Origin: Solirubrum sp044628455
GTDB lineage: Bacteria; Bacteroidota; Bacteroidia; Cytophagales; Hymenobacteraceae
Assembly: GCF_044628455.1 (NCBI RefSeq)
Contig: NZ_JBIYZW010000002.1
Location: forward strand, 1,054,001-1,118,000
Reading direction: 5' to 3'
Length of the DNA: 64,000 bases
A program made the translations under genes and the position numbers. Positions 15,344-23,654 of this stretch are shown here, in pieces. The notes beneath the pieces were generated by a model. It was not told where the DNA came from and did not search any database. It saw only the letters and a program-made list of their open reading frames with translations. Numbering within the stretch: the stretch's first letter is position 1; each line of letters begins with the position of its first letter.

Positions 15344-16003
15344 TTACGGCGAAGGTACGAGAACTTCGGCGGCGCCGGCTGCCGCATTATCAACGAATTC
15401 GGGAGCCGCCGCGTTGCCGGGGGCGGACAGCCCGAAGCCGGCCACCTCGCGCACCGCACCCGGGGGCAGGTCGAGCAGCTGCAGGCTGCCCACGCGCACG
15501 CGCACAAGGCGCAGGGTGGGAAAGCCCACCGCCGCCGTCATCTTGCGGATCTGGCGGAACTTGCCCTCGGTGAGGGTAATGGAAACCCAGCTGGTGGGCC
15601 CATGCCGCTCGTCGCGGATGGGGCGGCTGCGCGGGGGCAAATCGGGGGCCGCGGCCAGCCGCTGCGCCTGGCAGGGGGCGGTGGTGTACTTCACGTCGCG
15701 CAGGCCAATTTCCACGCCCTCGCGCAGCCGGACCAGGGCCTCGTCGGTGAGCCGACCGTCGACCTGGGCGTAGTACTGCTTTTCCACGCCGCGGCTGCGC
15801 ACCCGCTCGCTCAGCACCCCGTCGGTGGTCAGCAGCAGCAGCCCCTCGCTGGCCTCGTCGAGGCGACCCACGGCCATGGTGCCGGCTGGAAAATCGTACA
15901 GCTCGCCCAGGAAGCGCTTTTTGCGGCTTTCCCGCGCGTCGTCGCTCACGAACTGACTAAGGTAGCCGTAGGGCTTATGCAGAAGAAAGTGCCGGTGAGC
16001 CAT
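15344..16003 (-). CDS. RsuA/RluE-family pseudouridine synthase
   Basis: Converts uridine to pseudouridine in RNA, probably rRNA. 219 residues from ATG 16003 (MAHRHFLLHKPYGYLSQF); a longer frame begins at 16045 but lacks domain support. GTMAVGRLDEASEGLLLL contains the GRLD catalytic-Asp motif. Other family features are KQYYAQVDGRLT, the ITLTEGKFRQIRKMTAAVGF motif and LRLVRVRVG. There is no S4 domain at the N-terminus, matching RluE (23S rRNA U2457) more than RsuA. The downstream region after residue ~205 is a low-complexity Ala/Pro tail. The family member is a likelihood call rather than a certain assignment. Confidence 0.82.
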   Translation of the reverse strand: MAHRHFLLHKPYGYLSQFVSDDARESRKKRFLGELYDFPAGTMAVGRLDEASEGLLLLTTDGVLSERVRSRGVEKQYYAQVDGRLTDEALVRLREGVEIGLRDVKYTTAPCQAQRLAAAPDLPPRSRPIRDERHGPTSWVSITLTEGKFRQIRKMTAAVGFPTLRLVRVRVGSLQLLDLPPGAVREVAGFGLSAPGNAAAPEFVDNAAAGAAEVLVPSP

Positions 16004-16044
16004 GCGCGAGCGGGGTAAGCGGGCCACCGCCCGGCGGCCCCGCA

Positions 16045-16052
16045 CAAAGGTA
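16045..16052 (-). promoter_or_regulatory. -7 promoter element for the pseudouridine synthase
   Basis: TACCTTTG on the minus strand, an exact TAnnTTTG match 42 nt before the start codon. No -33 TTG at the right distance was seen. Confidence 0.3.
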
Positions 16053-16084
16053 CGCCCACAGGGCGCGGGCGTAAGGCCGCGGGC

Positions 16085-16561
16085 CTAGCGCACTTTTTCC
16101 AGGGTCAGAAACTTGGCGTCGCAGTTCGGCAGCAGGGTGTACTCGTTCATCGAGTTGCCGTAGTTCTGCAGCAGGATGCGCTCCGGCTCGTACTCGCCCC
16201 CGATGTAGCCGCTGTCGGCCGCGTGGGCCCGCCGGCCCGGCTCGGCGGCCTGCCAGCCCTCGAAGGTGAGCAGCACCCGCTCGGCTTCCCGCTCTACCCG
16301 GAGCCGGCCGCGCACCTCGCCGCTGGCGAAAGTGTAGCCCCGGCCCTGCCGCTCGATGGTAATGGCCAGCGCGCACACGGTCGAATCCGACACCTCGTAG
16401 ACGCCCGGCACCAGCTCGGGGAAGTTAGCGGCCGGCTCGGCGGCGGAAGCTGCCGGCGGAGCACTGGGGACGGGTAGCGCGGGCGCGGTAGCCGCCTCGG
16501 GTCTGGGGTCGGACGAGCAGGCCAGCAGGCCCAGCAGCAAACTCGGGAGCAGGTATTTCAT
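16085..16561 (-). CDS. small lipoprotein of unknown function
   Basis: 158 residues. MKYLLPSLLLGLLACSSDP is a lipoprotein signal (LLAC). An Ala/Pro-rich linker (PEAATAPALPVPSAPPAAS) runs to residue ~48, then a compact domain with PGVYEVSDSTVCALAITIER and a C-terminal NSMNEYTLLPNCDAKF. No family recognised. Two Cys in the mature domain may form a disulfide. Confidence 0.65.
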   Translation of the reverse strand: MKYLLPSLLLGLLACSSDPRPEAATAPALPVPSAPPAASAAEPAANFPELVPGVYEVSDSTVCALAITIERQGRGYTFASGEVRGRLRVEREAERVLLTFEGWQAAEPGRRAHAADSGYIGGEYEPERILLQNYGNSMNEYTLLPNCDAKFLTLEKVR

Positions 16562-16871
16562 GGCGGCGCGGCGGGCAGAAAAGCGCCGGCGAAGCTACGA
16601 AGGCCGGCCGGTGGGGCAAGGACGCCCGCCGTACGGCGGCAGGGAAGCGGGACGGAAGTGGCTCCGGGATTTGGCACTATTCCGCGGCACCCCTTTCGGC
16701 CGGCCTATACAGTGCCTATACGGTGGGTATACGGGAAGCCACCTGCCCGGGCGCGGAACGCCGGAGCAAGAAACTGGACGAAACGCAGAAGTAGCGCGCC
16801 GAACGGCCGGGCAGGCAACGCCGCGGGCGCGGTGGGCATCTGACCCTGCACAACCCTCAACCCGCCTTGCC
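16562..16871. other. divergent intergenic region, no gene supported
   Basis: 310 bases between the starts of the minus-strand lipoprotein and the plus-strand peptidase. Its clearest pattern is GCCTATAC twice (near 16702 and 16713) and a third TATAC near 16728. Long reading frames across it are in both directions and lack any recognisable domain; the M23 gene's long upstream frame is one of them. Confidence 0.5.
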
Positions 16872-17945
16872 ATGCTGTCCCTGCTTCTGGCCCTGCAACT
16901 GGCCGCCGCGCCGCCGGCCGTTACCATTACCGTTGCCCCGGCCCAGGTGTGGCTGGAAGAGCGCGCGGGCTCCCACCTCAACTTCGACTTCGCCGTGCAG
17001 GCCGGGGCCGACTCGCTCTGGCTGCAAAAGGTGGAGGTGTCGGTATTCGACCCCGGCGGGGCGCTGGTGCTGCGCAAGTTCATCGACAACAACGGCTTCA
17101 GTCCCTCCATCAGCATCGTCTCGCACCGGGTATTCGCGCCCGGCCAGCCGGCCCTGGTCTTCAATCCCTTCGACTACTTCCCGCCCGACGTGGCAGTGGG
17201 CCGGCTGCGCTACGCGTTCGAGTTTCGCGACGCCCGCCGCACTACCGTCAGCCACACCGTGGAGGTGCAGCCCCGGCGCTACCAGCCCCGGGCCGCCCTG
17301 CGCGTGCCCCTGAGCGGCCGCCTGCTGGTGTGGGACGGCCACGACGAAAACGCCCACCACCGCCGCCTCGACTACTACCACCCCGTGGCCCAGCAGGTGG
17401 GCATCCGCCGCAACTTCATGCGCTACGCCCACGACTTCGTGGTGGTAAACGAGCAGGGCGAAATGCACCGCGGCGACGGAAAGCAGAACGCCCAGTACCC
17501 CGGCTACGAGCAGCCGGTGTACGCTCCCGCCGCCGGCCGCGTAGTGGCCGCCTACGCCCGGCAGCCCGACAACGACAACGGCCAGGACTACTTCGACCCC
17601 CGCGACCTGGTCGGCAAGGACCCGCTGCTGCTCTACGGCAACTACCTGGTGCTCGACCACGGCCAGGGCGAGTTCAGCGTGCTGGGCCACCTGCGCCAAA
17701 ATAGCCTGCTGGTGAAGGTGGGCGACCAAGTGCGCGCCGACCAGCCGTTGGCCCGCGTGGGCTCGTCGGGCAGCTCCTACTTTCCGCACCTGCACTACGA
17801 GCTGCGCACCGCCGCCGAGCTCAACGCCGAGGGCCTGCCGGCCTACTTCCGCCGCTTCCAGCTGCTGCGCGGCCACCGTTCCCGCGCCGTGGGCCAGGGC
17901 GCCGTCGACAGCGGCGACATCATCGTGGTGCCGCCGCGCCGCTAA
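16872..17945 (+). CDS. M23 family metallopeptidase, exported
   Basis: 357 residues from ATG 16872, chosen because it gives an N-terminal export segment (LSLLLALQLAAAPPA); the long upstream frame does not. The first ~170 residues form a beta-rich accessory domain (VTITVAPAQVWLEERAGSHL). The peptidase core follows: MRYAHDFVVVNEQGE, PVYAPAAGRVVAAYA, GNYLVLDHGQGEFSVLGHLR, VGDQVRADQPLARVGSSGS, and HLHYELR with His306 and His308 as the HxH pair. LytM/M23 enzymes cut peptidoglycan cross-links; the first zinc-ligand His is less clear here. Likely envelope location. Confidence 0.82.
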   Translation: MLSLLLALQLAAAPPAVTITVAPAQVWLEERAGSHLNFDFAVQAGADSLWLQKVEVSVFDPGGALVLRKFIDNNGFSPSISIVSHRVFAPGQPALVFNPFDYFPPDVAVGRLRYAFEFRDARRTTVSHTVEVQPRRYQPRAALRVPLSGRLLVWDGHDENAHHRRLDYYHPVAQQVGIRRNFMRYAHDFVVVNEQGEMHRGDGKQNAQYPGYEQPVYAPAAGRVVAAYARQPDNDNGQDYFDPRDLVGKDPLLLYGNYLVLDHGQGEFSVLGHLRQNSLLVKVGDQVRADQPLARVGSSGSSYFPHLHYELRTAAELNAEGLPAYFRRFQLLRGHRSRAVGQGAVDSGDIIVVPPRR

Positions 17946-18079
17946 GTAGTGCCGGCCGTGGGTTTGGAGTGGGCATTACGGCGGCCGGGGGCGGCAACCA
18001 CGCCGCAAGCTCCGCCGTAAAGCGGCCAACGGCGCGGTATTCGCCGCGCGCTATGTTGCACCCCTTGCTACTCCTTCCC

Positions 18080-18733
18080 ATGAAAAATAAGCTGCTGTTC
18101 CTGCCCGTAGCGGCCGCCCTGGCCCTGGCTTCGTGCCAGCAGGACAAATCGGCGGCCGTGGACGCGGCCACCACGCCCGCGGCCGACACGGCCGTGGTCA
18201 TCGACGACGACGCGGATATGACCGTGTACCAGGATGAGGCCAACCGCACCGCCGATATGGTGGCCACCGACCTCAGCCTGACCGACACCACCCAGACCCG
18301 CCGCCTGCGCACCGTGTACTACACCCGCGCCCGCCGCGTGGGCGAACTGGAAAGCCAGTACACCACCGACACCACCGGCCGCTACGCCGCCATCCGACAG
18401 GTAGACGCCGACACCGACCGCGAGGTGCGCACCGTCATCAACGACGACACCCGCTACCGCACCTACGAAACCAACCGGGCCCGCTACTACGGCTACGCCG
18501 ACGCCGAGGAAGCCTCCGAGGCCGACGCCCGCGCCACGGCCAACGGCACCACGCCCCGCCGTCGCGGCCCGGCCATCGTCAAGTACAAAAAAGACGGCAG
18601 CGGCACCAAGGTGGAGTACGCCAACGGCACCGTGGTGAAAGTAGACAAGGACGGCGACCGGAAAATCGAGTACCCCAACGGCACCAAGGTGAAGCGCGAC
18701 GCCGACGACGGCCAGCGCAAAGTGAAAGACTAG
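18080..18733 (+). CDS. Asp/Thr/Arg-rich lipoprotein
   Basis: 217 residues from ATG 18080; MKNKLLFLPVAAALALASC is a lipoprotein signal. The mature sequence is strongly acidic, then Arg- and Tyr-rich (DTTGRYAAIRQVDADTDREV), then imperfect repeats at the C-terminus: DGSGTKVEYANGTVVKVDKD, DGDRKIEYPNGTKVKRDAD. These KVEY-NGT units look like short beta-hairpin repeats of the toxin_15/MORN-like style but I do not assign a family. Followed by a strong terminator. Surface-exposed or periplasmic; function unknown. Confidence 0.65.
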   Translation: MKNKLLFLPVAAALALASCQQDKSAAVDAATTPAADTAVVIDDDADMTVYQDEANRTADMVATDLSLTDTTQTRRLRTVYYTRARRVGELESQYTTDTTGRYAAIRQVDADTDREVRTVINDDTRYRTYETNRARYYGYADAEEASEADARATANGTTPRRRGPAIVKYKKDGSGTKVEYANGTVVKVDKDGDRKIEYPNGTKVKRDADDGQRKVKD

Positions 18734-18790
18734 TCAGTTTGAACCCGCACTAGATCCCGATCAGCCGGACAGTTCACGAAGACTGGTTCG

Positions 18791-18837
18791 CCAGCAAAAA
18801 AGGCCCGCGCTATTGTAGCGCGGGCCTTTTTTGCTGG
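18791..18837. terminator. strong bidirectional terminator
   Basis: CCAGCAAAAAAGGCCCGCGC pairs across a TATTGTA-type loop with its complement through GGGCCTTTTTTGCTGG. T-runs exist on both strands, serving 18080-18733 (+) and 18856-20004 (-), which converge here. Confidence 0.9.
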
Positions 18838-18855
18838 CCTGGAGGCAAGCAAATG

Positions 18856-20004
18856 CTACGGAGCAGGGCTGAGGCCGAAGGCGCGCAGCTCGGCGGCTAC
18901 GCGCTGGTTCCAGCGGGCCTGGGCCGCCTCGTTTTGCCCGCCCTGGGTTTCGCCGTCGTACTGCTCCTGCAGGCGGTTCATCTCCCACCACGACTGCAGA
19001 AACTGGTACTGCATGCGGGCGTCGTAGTTGTCGAGCGTGAGGCTGTCGGGCACCACCTTGCGCTTGAAACGCTCGGCCACCAGCTTCACCAGGTCGAAGT
19101 GGCGCTGCTCGTGGCTGAGGGTGTGGGCCGTGCGCGCATCATCGGCTACCCACGACATGCTGCGCACCACGAACACCTGCACGCGCAGCTGCAGCTGCAG
19201 CACCCCGCCCACGGTGCGGGCCTGGGCCGTGTAGGCAAAGCTGGGAAACACCGAAGCCGCGTAGCGCCCCGCCGGCCGGGGTGCGGCCCGAAAGTCGCTC
19301 AGCTGCAGCGGCCGCGCGGGCGAGTAGTACAGGGTGTCGGCGGCGGGGCCGGTGACGTCGGTGGCCTGCACGCGCAGACTGGTGGCGAGCTTGGCGTTGC
19401 CGTTTACCTCGCGGTTGATCCAGTGGTGGAGGTAGCCCAGGCTTTCGGCCAGGGCCTGGCGCAGGGCGGGTTCGGCGCCTCCCGGCTGGGCCGCGGGCCG
19501 CAGGTAGCGGGCTGCCCCGCGGTAGTCGGTCAGGTGAATGCGGCGGCCATTTCGCTCCCAGTCAAAGGCCATGCTCAGCGTTACGCGGCCCTCCACCCGG
19601 CCCGGGGCACCGGCGGCCGGGGCTTCCCGCACCTGGCACTCGCGCAGCCGAATGGTGACCGGGCGCAGGGCAGGATTGCGCGCCAGGCTCTGCCGCACGT
19701 AGTCCTGCAGGGCCCGCTGCGCCCCGCCCTGCAAATCGACGGGTTGTGCGGGCTGCTGCTTGCCGCCGGCCGCCGGCGGGGGCAGCAGCCAGGCTACGGC
19801 GCTGCGGTCGGCCCGCTCGTCGAGCACCGCGGCCACGTAGAACTCGGTGGGCGTGAACGGCAGCGGCGCGGCCCGCAGCACCAGCGGCGGCAGGGGTGGG
19901 GCAGACCGGGCCCCCAGCGCGGCGGGCAGCCCCAGCAGGCCGGCCAGCAGCCAGCGGCCCAGCACGGCGGGCATCAGCAAATGAAGAAGGGCAAACCGGG
20001 GCAT
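18856..20004 (-). CDS. exported HEQxHFD protein (DUF922-like), paralogue of 12654-13529
   Basis: 382 residues with an N-terminal hydrophobic export region. The putative metal motif is HTLSHEQRHFDLVKLVAERF, and the C-terminus QEQYDGETQGGQNEAAQARW then NQRVAAEL corresponds to the end of the 12654-13529 protein. The central ~200 residues include PTEFYVAAVLDERADRSAVA and RVEGRVTLSMAFDWERNGRR. Probable zinc-dependent envelope protease; the substrate is unknown. The 106-nt gap to the FkbM gene has no apparent promoter. Confidence 0.68.
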   Translation of the reverse strand: MPRFALLHLLMPAVLGRWLLAGLLGLPAALGARSAPPLPPLVLRAAPLPFTPTEFYVAAVLDERADRSAVAWLLPPPAAGGKQQPAQPVDLQGGAQRALQDYVRQSLARNPALRPVTIRLRECQVREAPAAGAPGRVEGRVTLSMAFDWERNGRRIHLTDYRGAARYLRPAAQPGGAEPALRQALAESLGYLHHWINREVNGNAKLATSLRVQATDVTGPAADTLYYSPARPLQLSDFRAAPRPAGRYAASVFPSFAYTAQARTVGGVLQLQLRVQVFVVRSMSWVADDARTAHTLSHEQRHFDLVKLVAERFKRKVVPDSLTLDNYDARMQYQFLQSWWEMNRLQEQYDGETQGGQNEAAQARWNQRVAAELRAFGLSPAP

Positions 20005-20109
20005 AGCGGGCCGCGCCCGGTCCGAGGCAGCTTGGCCGGGGCACGGGCAGCCAACACCGGCCGGCGTCGCGCAGTTTCTTTGCCGGCGAAAACCCCGCTC
20101 CGCGGTCGG

Positions 20110-20919
20110 CTAGAGCTTGGTGCCGTACACCCAGTCGTCGATGTAGTCGATGCCGGTGTGCTGAAACTGCAGCTGGTAGCCGTTGGCGGCCAGGTAGTCG
20201 GCCACCAGCTCCTTGGTGCGAAAAAACTCGTTGTGCTCTTTGCGGAAGCGGAAATCGTGGCAGGCAATGGCCACGTGGGGCACCACTACGTCGGTGGTAG
20301 CGAAAAAGTCGCTCAGAAACCGCTCGGCTCCCTCGATGTTGACCTTCAGAAAGTCGATGCGCCGCAGTCCCTGCTGCCGGCAAAAGTCCTGCAGCGGCCA
20401 GCCCTCCACCTCGTGCAGGTTTTCGGTGCTGGCTTGGTCCAGCGTCGAGCCGAGGTAGTTGGCGGGGTTGTCTTCGATAACCACTTTCTCGCGCACCGGG
20501 CTCAGCGCCAGGTTGTAGACCGAAACGTTGCCGAGCTGGTTGTCGGCCAGCACCTGCCGCAGCACGTCGTACACCACCGGGTTGGCCTCGATGGCGAAAA
20601 CCCGCCCCTGCGGGCCCACCAGCCGGGCAATGATGGACGACTCTTCGCCCAGCCCCGCCCCGATGTCGACTACCGTGTCGCCGGGCCGGGGCACGTAGTA
20701 CTTGCAGCCCACGGCGTAGAGGGCCTGCTCGAGGTGTTCCCGCGTCAGGTACCAGTTGAAGCCCTCCGACGCAATGCCGAAGCCCTCGACGTTGTAGAGG
20801 TAGAAGCGCCCCTGGTGAAAGATTTTCAGGTCTTGCAGGTTGCGGTGGTTGCGCCGATAGCCCAGCTTGCAGATCAGATACAGCAGGTGCCGGTTCTTGA
20901 CGACTTTGGCAATGTTCAT
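20110..20919 (-). CDS. FkbM-family methyltransferase
   Basis: 269 residues, ATG 20919 (MNIAKVVKNRHLLYLICK). A SAM-binding Rossmann fold: GDTVVDIGAGLGEESSIIAR (motif I), VFAIEANPVVYDVLRQVL, NVSVYNLALSP, and DFLKVNIEGAERFLSDFF, which is the FkbM-specific 'D-x-L-K-x-x-I-E-G' signature. Such enzymes O-methylate sugars in glycans or polyketides. No glycosyltransferases are adjacent, so the substrate is open. Confidence 0.85.
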   Translation of the reverse strand: MNIAKVVKNRHLLYLICKLGYRRNHRNLQDLKIFHQGRFYLYNVEGFGIASEGFNWYLTREHLEQALYAVGCKYYVPRPGDTVVDIGAGLGEESSIIARLVGPQGRVFAIEANPVVYDVLRQVLADNQLGNVSVYNLALSPVREKVVIEDNPANYLGSTLDQASTENLHEVEGWPLQDFCRQQGLRRIDFLKVNIEGAERFLSDFFATTDVVVPHVAIACHDFRFRKEHNEFFRTKELVADYLAANGYQLQFQHTGIDYIDDWVYGTKL

Positions 20920-21142
20920 GGGCACTTGGGGGAAAGCGCAGCGGCAACTGCCGGCCGGGTGAAACAACGAAGCGAGGAGCGGGGCGACGGCCGTAGCAGC
21001 CGGGGCCGGCTTAAATATAGAAAACCAGGAATGTCTCCGCGTCAGCCCGCGCCCGGGGCCGGGGCGCAATCTGAACAATAACCCCCGGACCGGGCACGCC
21101 GTTTTTCGGGGCTCCACTTCCGTGCTTATTCCCGTACGCCTC

Positions 21143-22006
21143 ATGGAAAACAAACCCACCACGCTGCCCCCGCAGCAGCAAGACCAGCAGCCCGGCATCG
21201 AGCAGGAAATGACCCCGCAGCCCGAGTACATCCGGCCCGGCTACCGCGGCAGCGGCAAGCTCGAGGGCAAGGTGGCCCTTATTACCGGCGGCGACTCGGG
21301 CATTGGCCGCTCGGTGGCCGTGCACTTTGCCCGCGAGGGCGCCGACGTGGCCTTCACCTACCTGCCCAGCGAGGAGCAGGACGCCTACGCCACCCGCCAG
21401 CTGGTGGAACAGGAAGGCCGCCGCTGTCTGACCTTGCCCGGCGACCTGCGCGACGCGGGCTTCTGCAAGTCCATCGTCGATCAGACCGTGCAGGAACTGG
21501 GCCGGCTGAACGTGCTGGTGAACAACGCCGCCGAGCAGTTCGTGAGCGAGGACCTGCAGCAGGTCGACGACGCGCAGTGGCGCGACACCTTCGAGGTCAA
21601 CTTCTTTTCCTTCGTGCGCGTGACGCGGGCCGCCCTGGCCCACCTGCAGGCGGGCGACTCCATTATCAACACCTCCAGCATCAACGCCTACCGCGGCAAC
21701 CAGCAGCTGGTCGACTACACCTCCACCAAAGGTGCCATTACGGCCTTCACCCGCTCCATGGCCCAGCAACTGGCCGAAAAGCAGATCCGCGTCAACGCCG
21801 TGGCGCCGGGCCCGATCTGGACGCCGCTCATCCCAGCCAGCTTCCCGCCTGAAAAAGTCGCCTCCTTCGGCAAAGACACCACCATGAAGCGCCCCGGCCA
21901 GCCCTCGGAAGTAGGGCCCTGCTACGTGTTCCTGGCCTGCCCCGACTCGTCCTACATCACCGGGCAGGCCCTGCACCCCAATGGCGGCGAAATCCTCAAT
22001 ACCTGA
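21143..22006 (+). CDS. SDR-family oxidoreductase, YghA/GSP39-like
   Basis: 287 residues from ATG 21143; a GTG at 21122 is also in frame. N-terminal tail (TLPPQQQDQQPGIEQEMTPQP) is Gln/Pro-rich and characteristic of the general-stress SDR group. VALITGGDSGIGRSVAVHFA is the TGxxxGIG NADP-binding motif; NVLVNNAAEQF the NNAG-type motif; SIINTSSINAYRG, YTSTKGAI the catalytic Ser-Tyr-Lys triad (YTSTK); and GPIWTPLIPASF the active-site loop. Reduces a short-chain carbonyl or alcohol; function often linked to stress and sporulation in other bacteria. Confidence 0.88.
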   Translation: MENKPTTLPPQQQDQQPGIEQEMTPQPEYIRPGYRGSGKLEGKVALITGGDSGIGRSVAVHFAREGADVAFTYLPSEEQDAYATRQLVEQEGRRCLTLPGDLRDAGFCKSIVDQTVQELGRLNVLVNNAAEQFVSEDLQQVDDAQWRDTFEVNFFSFVRVTRAALAHLQAGDSIINTSSINAYRGNQQLVDYTSTKGAITAFTRSMAQQLAEKQIRVNAVAPGPIWTPLIPASFPPEKVASFGKDTTMKRPGQPSEVGPCYVFLACPDSSYITGQALHPNGGEILNT

Positions 22007-22023
22007 TGTTGGGCCAGTGGAGG

Positions 22024-23361
22024 TCAGGCTTTCTGCTTGCGCACCTCGTCGAGCCAGCGCACGATAACGGTCATGAACTCGAAGTTCTGCGCGGGCGCGG
22101 CGGCCTCGCTCAGCTTCAGGCTCTCGCTCATGTCGCGGGCGCGGACGAAGCCATGATCCACATCGGGTAGGCGCTGGTAGCGGGCCTTGCCGGGGTGGGC
22201 GCGGTTCACGATGTCGGCAATGAGCTGCTGGTCTTCGTCGTAGGAAATGTAGTCGGCCGCGCCGCGCAGGGCCAGCACGTGGGTGTTCAGCTGCTGCCAG
22301 GCCGCGGCCAGGTTGGTGTGCTGCCACTGCTGCATGTAGCGGTAGTGCTGCGGAAAGCGCAACAGCTCGCCGGCATTGGGGTAGCGGGCCAGCACCTGCT
22401 CGGGCGTCTGCTTTTCGGTGAGCAGCAGGTGCAGCACGGCCGCGTAGAGCTGCTGCTGCTCGTTGATCTGGTCGTAGGGCATGCCCTGCAGGGTGCTCTG
22501 GTTGCGCTTGTTTGCCAGCAGGTACTCGATGAAGCTGCGGCTGGCCGTGCCCCAGGTGACGATGCCCTTAATAGGCTGCCCCTGGGCCACCAGCGGCGCC
22601 ATCACCCCGCCGATGCTGAAGCCGGTCAGGAAGATGTTGTCCTGGTCGACCCAGGGCAGCTGGCGAATGGCGGCCAGCCCGGCCTTGTAGCCCCCGGTTT
22701 CCATCTCGAAGTCCGACTCCATGCAGGGCGTGCCGCGGCTGTCGCCCATGCCGGTTTTCTCCACCCGCATGGTGGCGTAGCCGTGGCGGCTCAGCGAGTC
22801 GATGATGCGCCGCTCGGTGCTGGCGGGCGCCAGCGGGTTGTCGACGGAGTGGCAGCTCACGCCCTGAATGAACAGCACCATGGGATGCCGCTGCTGGGCG
22901 CTGCCCCGGGGCCGGGTGATGATGGTGCGCAGCTGGTTGGGCCCAAACTGCACCGACGAGTACTGCACCTCGTGAAAGGCACTGGTTTCGGCCGGGTAGG
23001 GCTTGAAGGCCACTTTGCGGCGGATGGTTTTGCCGTTGCGCAGCAAAGTGAAGGTGGCCGTGGCGCCGGTGGGATACTGCTTGAGCAGGCCCACGAACTG
23101 CGGTACGTCCTGCACCGCGGCGTCGCCCACTTTCACCACCACGTCGCCGCCCTGCAGCCCGGCGGCCTGGGCCGACGATGCCGCGCGCACGCCCGTCACC
23201 AGAATGCCCTGCTGGTTGGGCAGGCGGTGGCGCTGCTGAATGCTGTCGTTGATGCCGCGCAGGTTGATGCCCACGAAGGCACGGCGGGGTAGTTCCTGGG
23301 CCAGGGCGGCGGGGCCGGCCAGCAAGGTGGCGGCCAAAGTGAGAATACGCGTTGTTTTCAT
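22024..23361 (-). CDS. PDZ domain-alpha/beta hydrolase fusion, exported
   Basis: 445 residues from ATG 23361, with signal peptide MKTTRILTLAATLLAGPAAL then AQ. Residues ~25-120 form a PDZ-like domain (GILVTGVRAASSAQAAGLQG, GDVVVKVGDAAVQDV). Residues ~150-445 are a dienelactone/alpha-beta hydrolase: HPMVLFIQGVSCHSVD, GYATMRVEKTGMGDSRGTP, and the nucleophile elbow FLTGFSIGGVMAP with Ser249. The acid and His are probably in VLALRGAADYISYDEDQ and DVDHGFVRARD. Ester or peptide substrate in the periplasm. PDZ plus hydrolase in one chain suggests binding of C-terminal peptides or substrate handling. Confidence 0.82.
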   Translation of the reverse strand: MKTTRILTLAATLLAGPAALAQELPRRAFVGINLRGINDSIQQRHRLPNQQGILVTGVRAASSAQAAGLQGGDVVVKVGDAAVQDVPQFVGLLKQYPTGATATFTLLRNGKTIRRKVAFKPYPAETSAFHEVQYSSVQFGPNQLRTIITRPRGSAQQRHPMVLFIQGVSCHSVDNPLAPASTERRIIDSLSRHGYATMRVEKTGMGDSRGTPCMESDFEMETGGYKAGLAAIRQLPWVDQDNIFLTGFSIGGVMAPLVAQGQPIKGIVTWGTASRSFIEYLLANKRNQSTLQGMPYDQINEQQQLYAAVLHLLLTEKQTPEQVLARYPNAGELLRFPQHYRYMQQWQHTNLAAAWQQLNTHVLALRGAADYISYDEDQQLIADIVNRAHPGKARYQRLPDVDHGFVRARDMSESLKLSEAAAPAQNFEFMTVIVRWLDEVRKQKA

Positions 23362-23654
23362 GCGGAAAAAGGAAGCAAACGGAACGAAGCGCCGCGCCCA
23401 ACGGAACCATTTTCGGCCCCGGCCGGCGCGCCGTACATAGAAACCGGGGCCTGGCAAAAGTTGCTTCCGGCTTCGGTGCGTGGCCGCCCGCCAGGCCCGC
23501 AAACCGTACCGGCTCACTTGAATGCCAGGCCGGCACCACCGGAAACCAAGCCCCAGCGGGCCGGCGCGGCCGGCGGCTACTTTCGGAATGCGGCAACTTC
23601 GGCGGGGCTATTTCGCTTATCTTGGAGTTGCTCACCTCGTTTCCCGTTGCCCGC

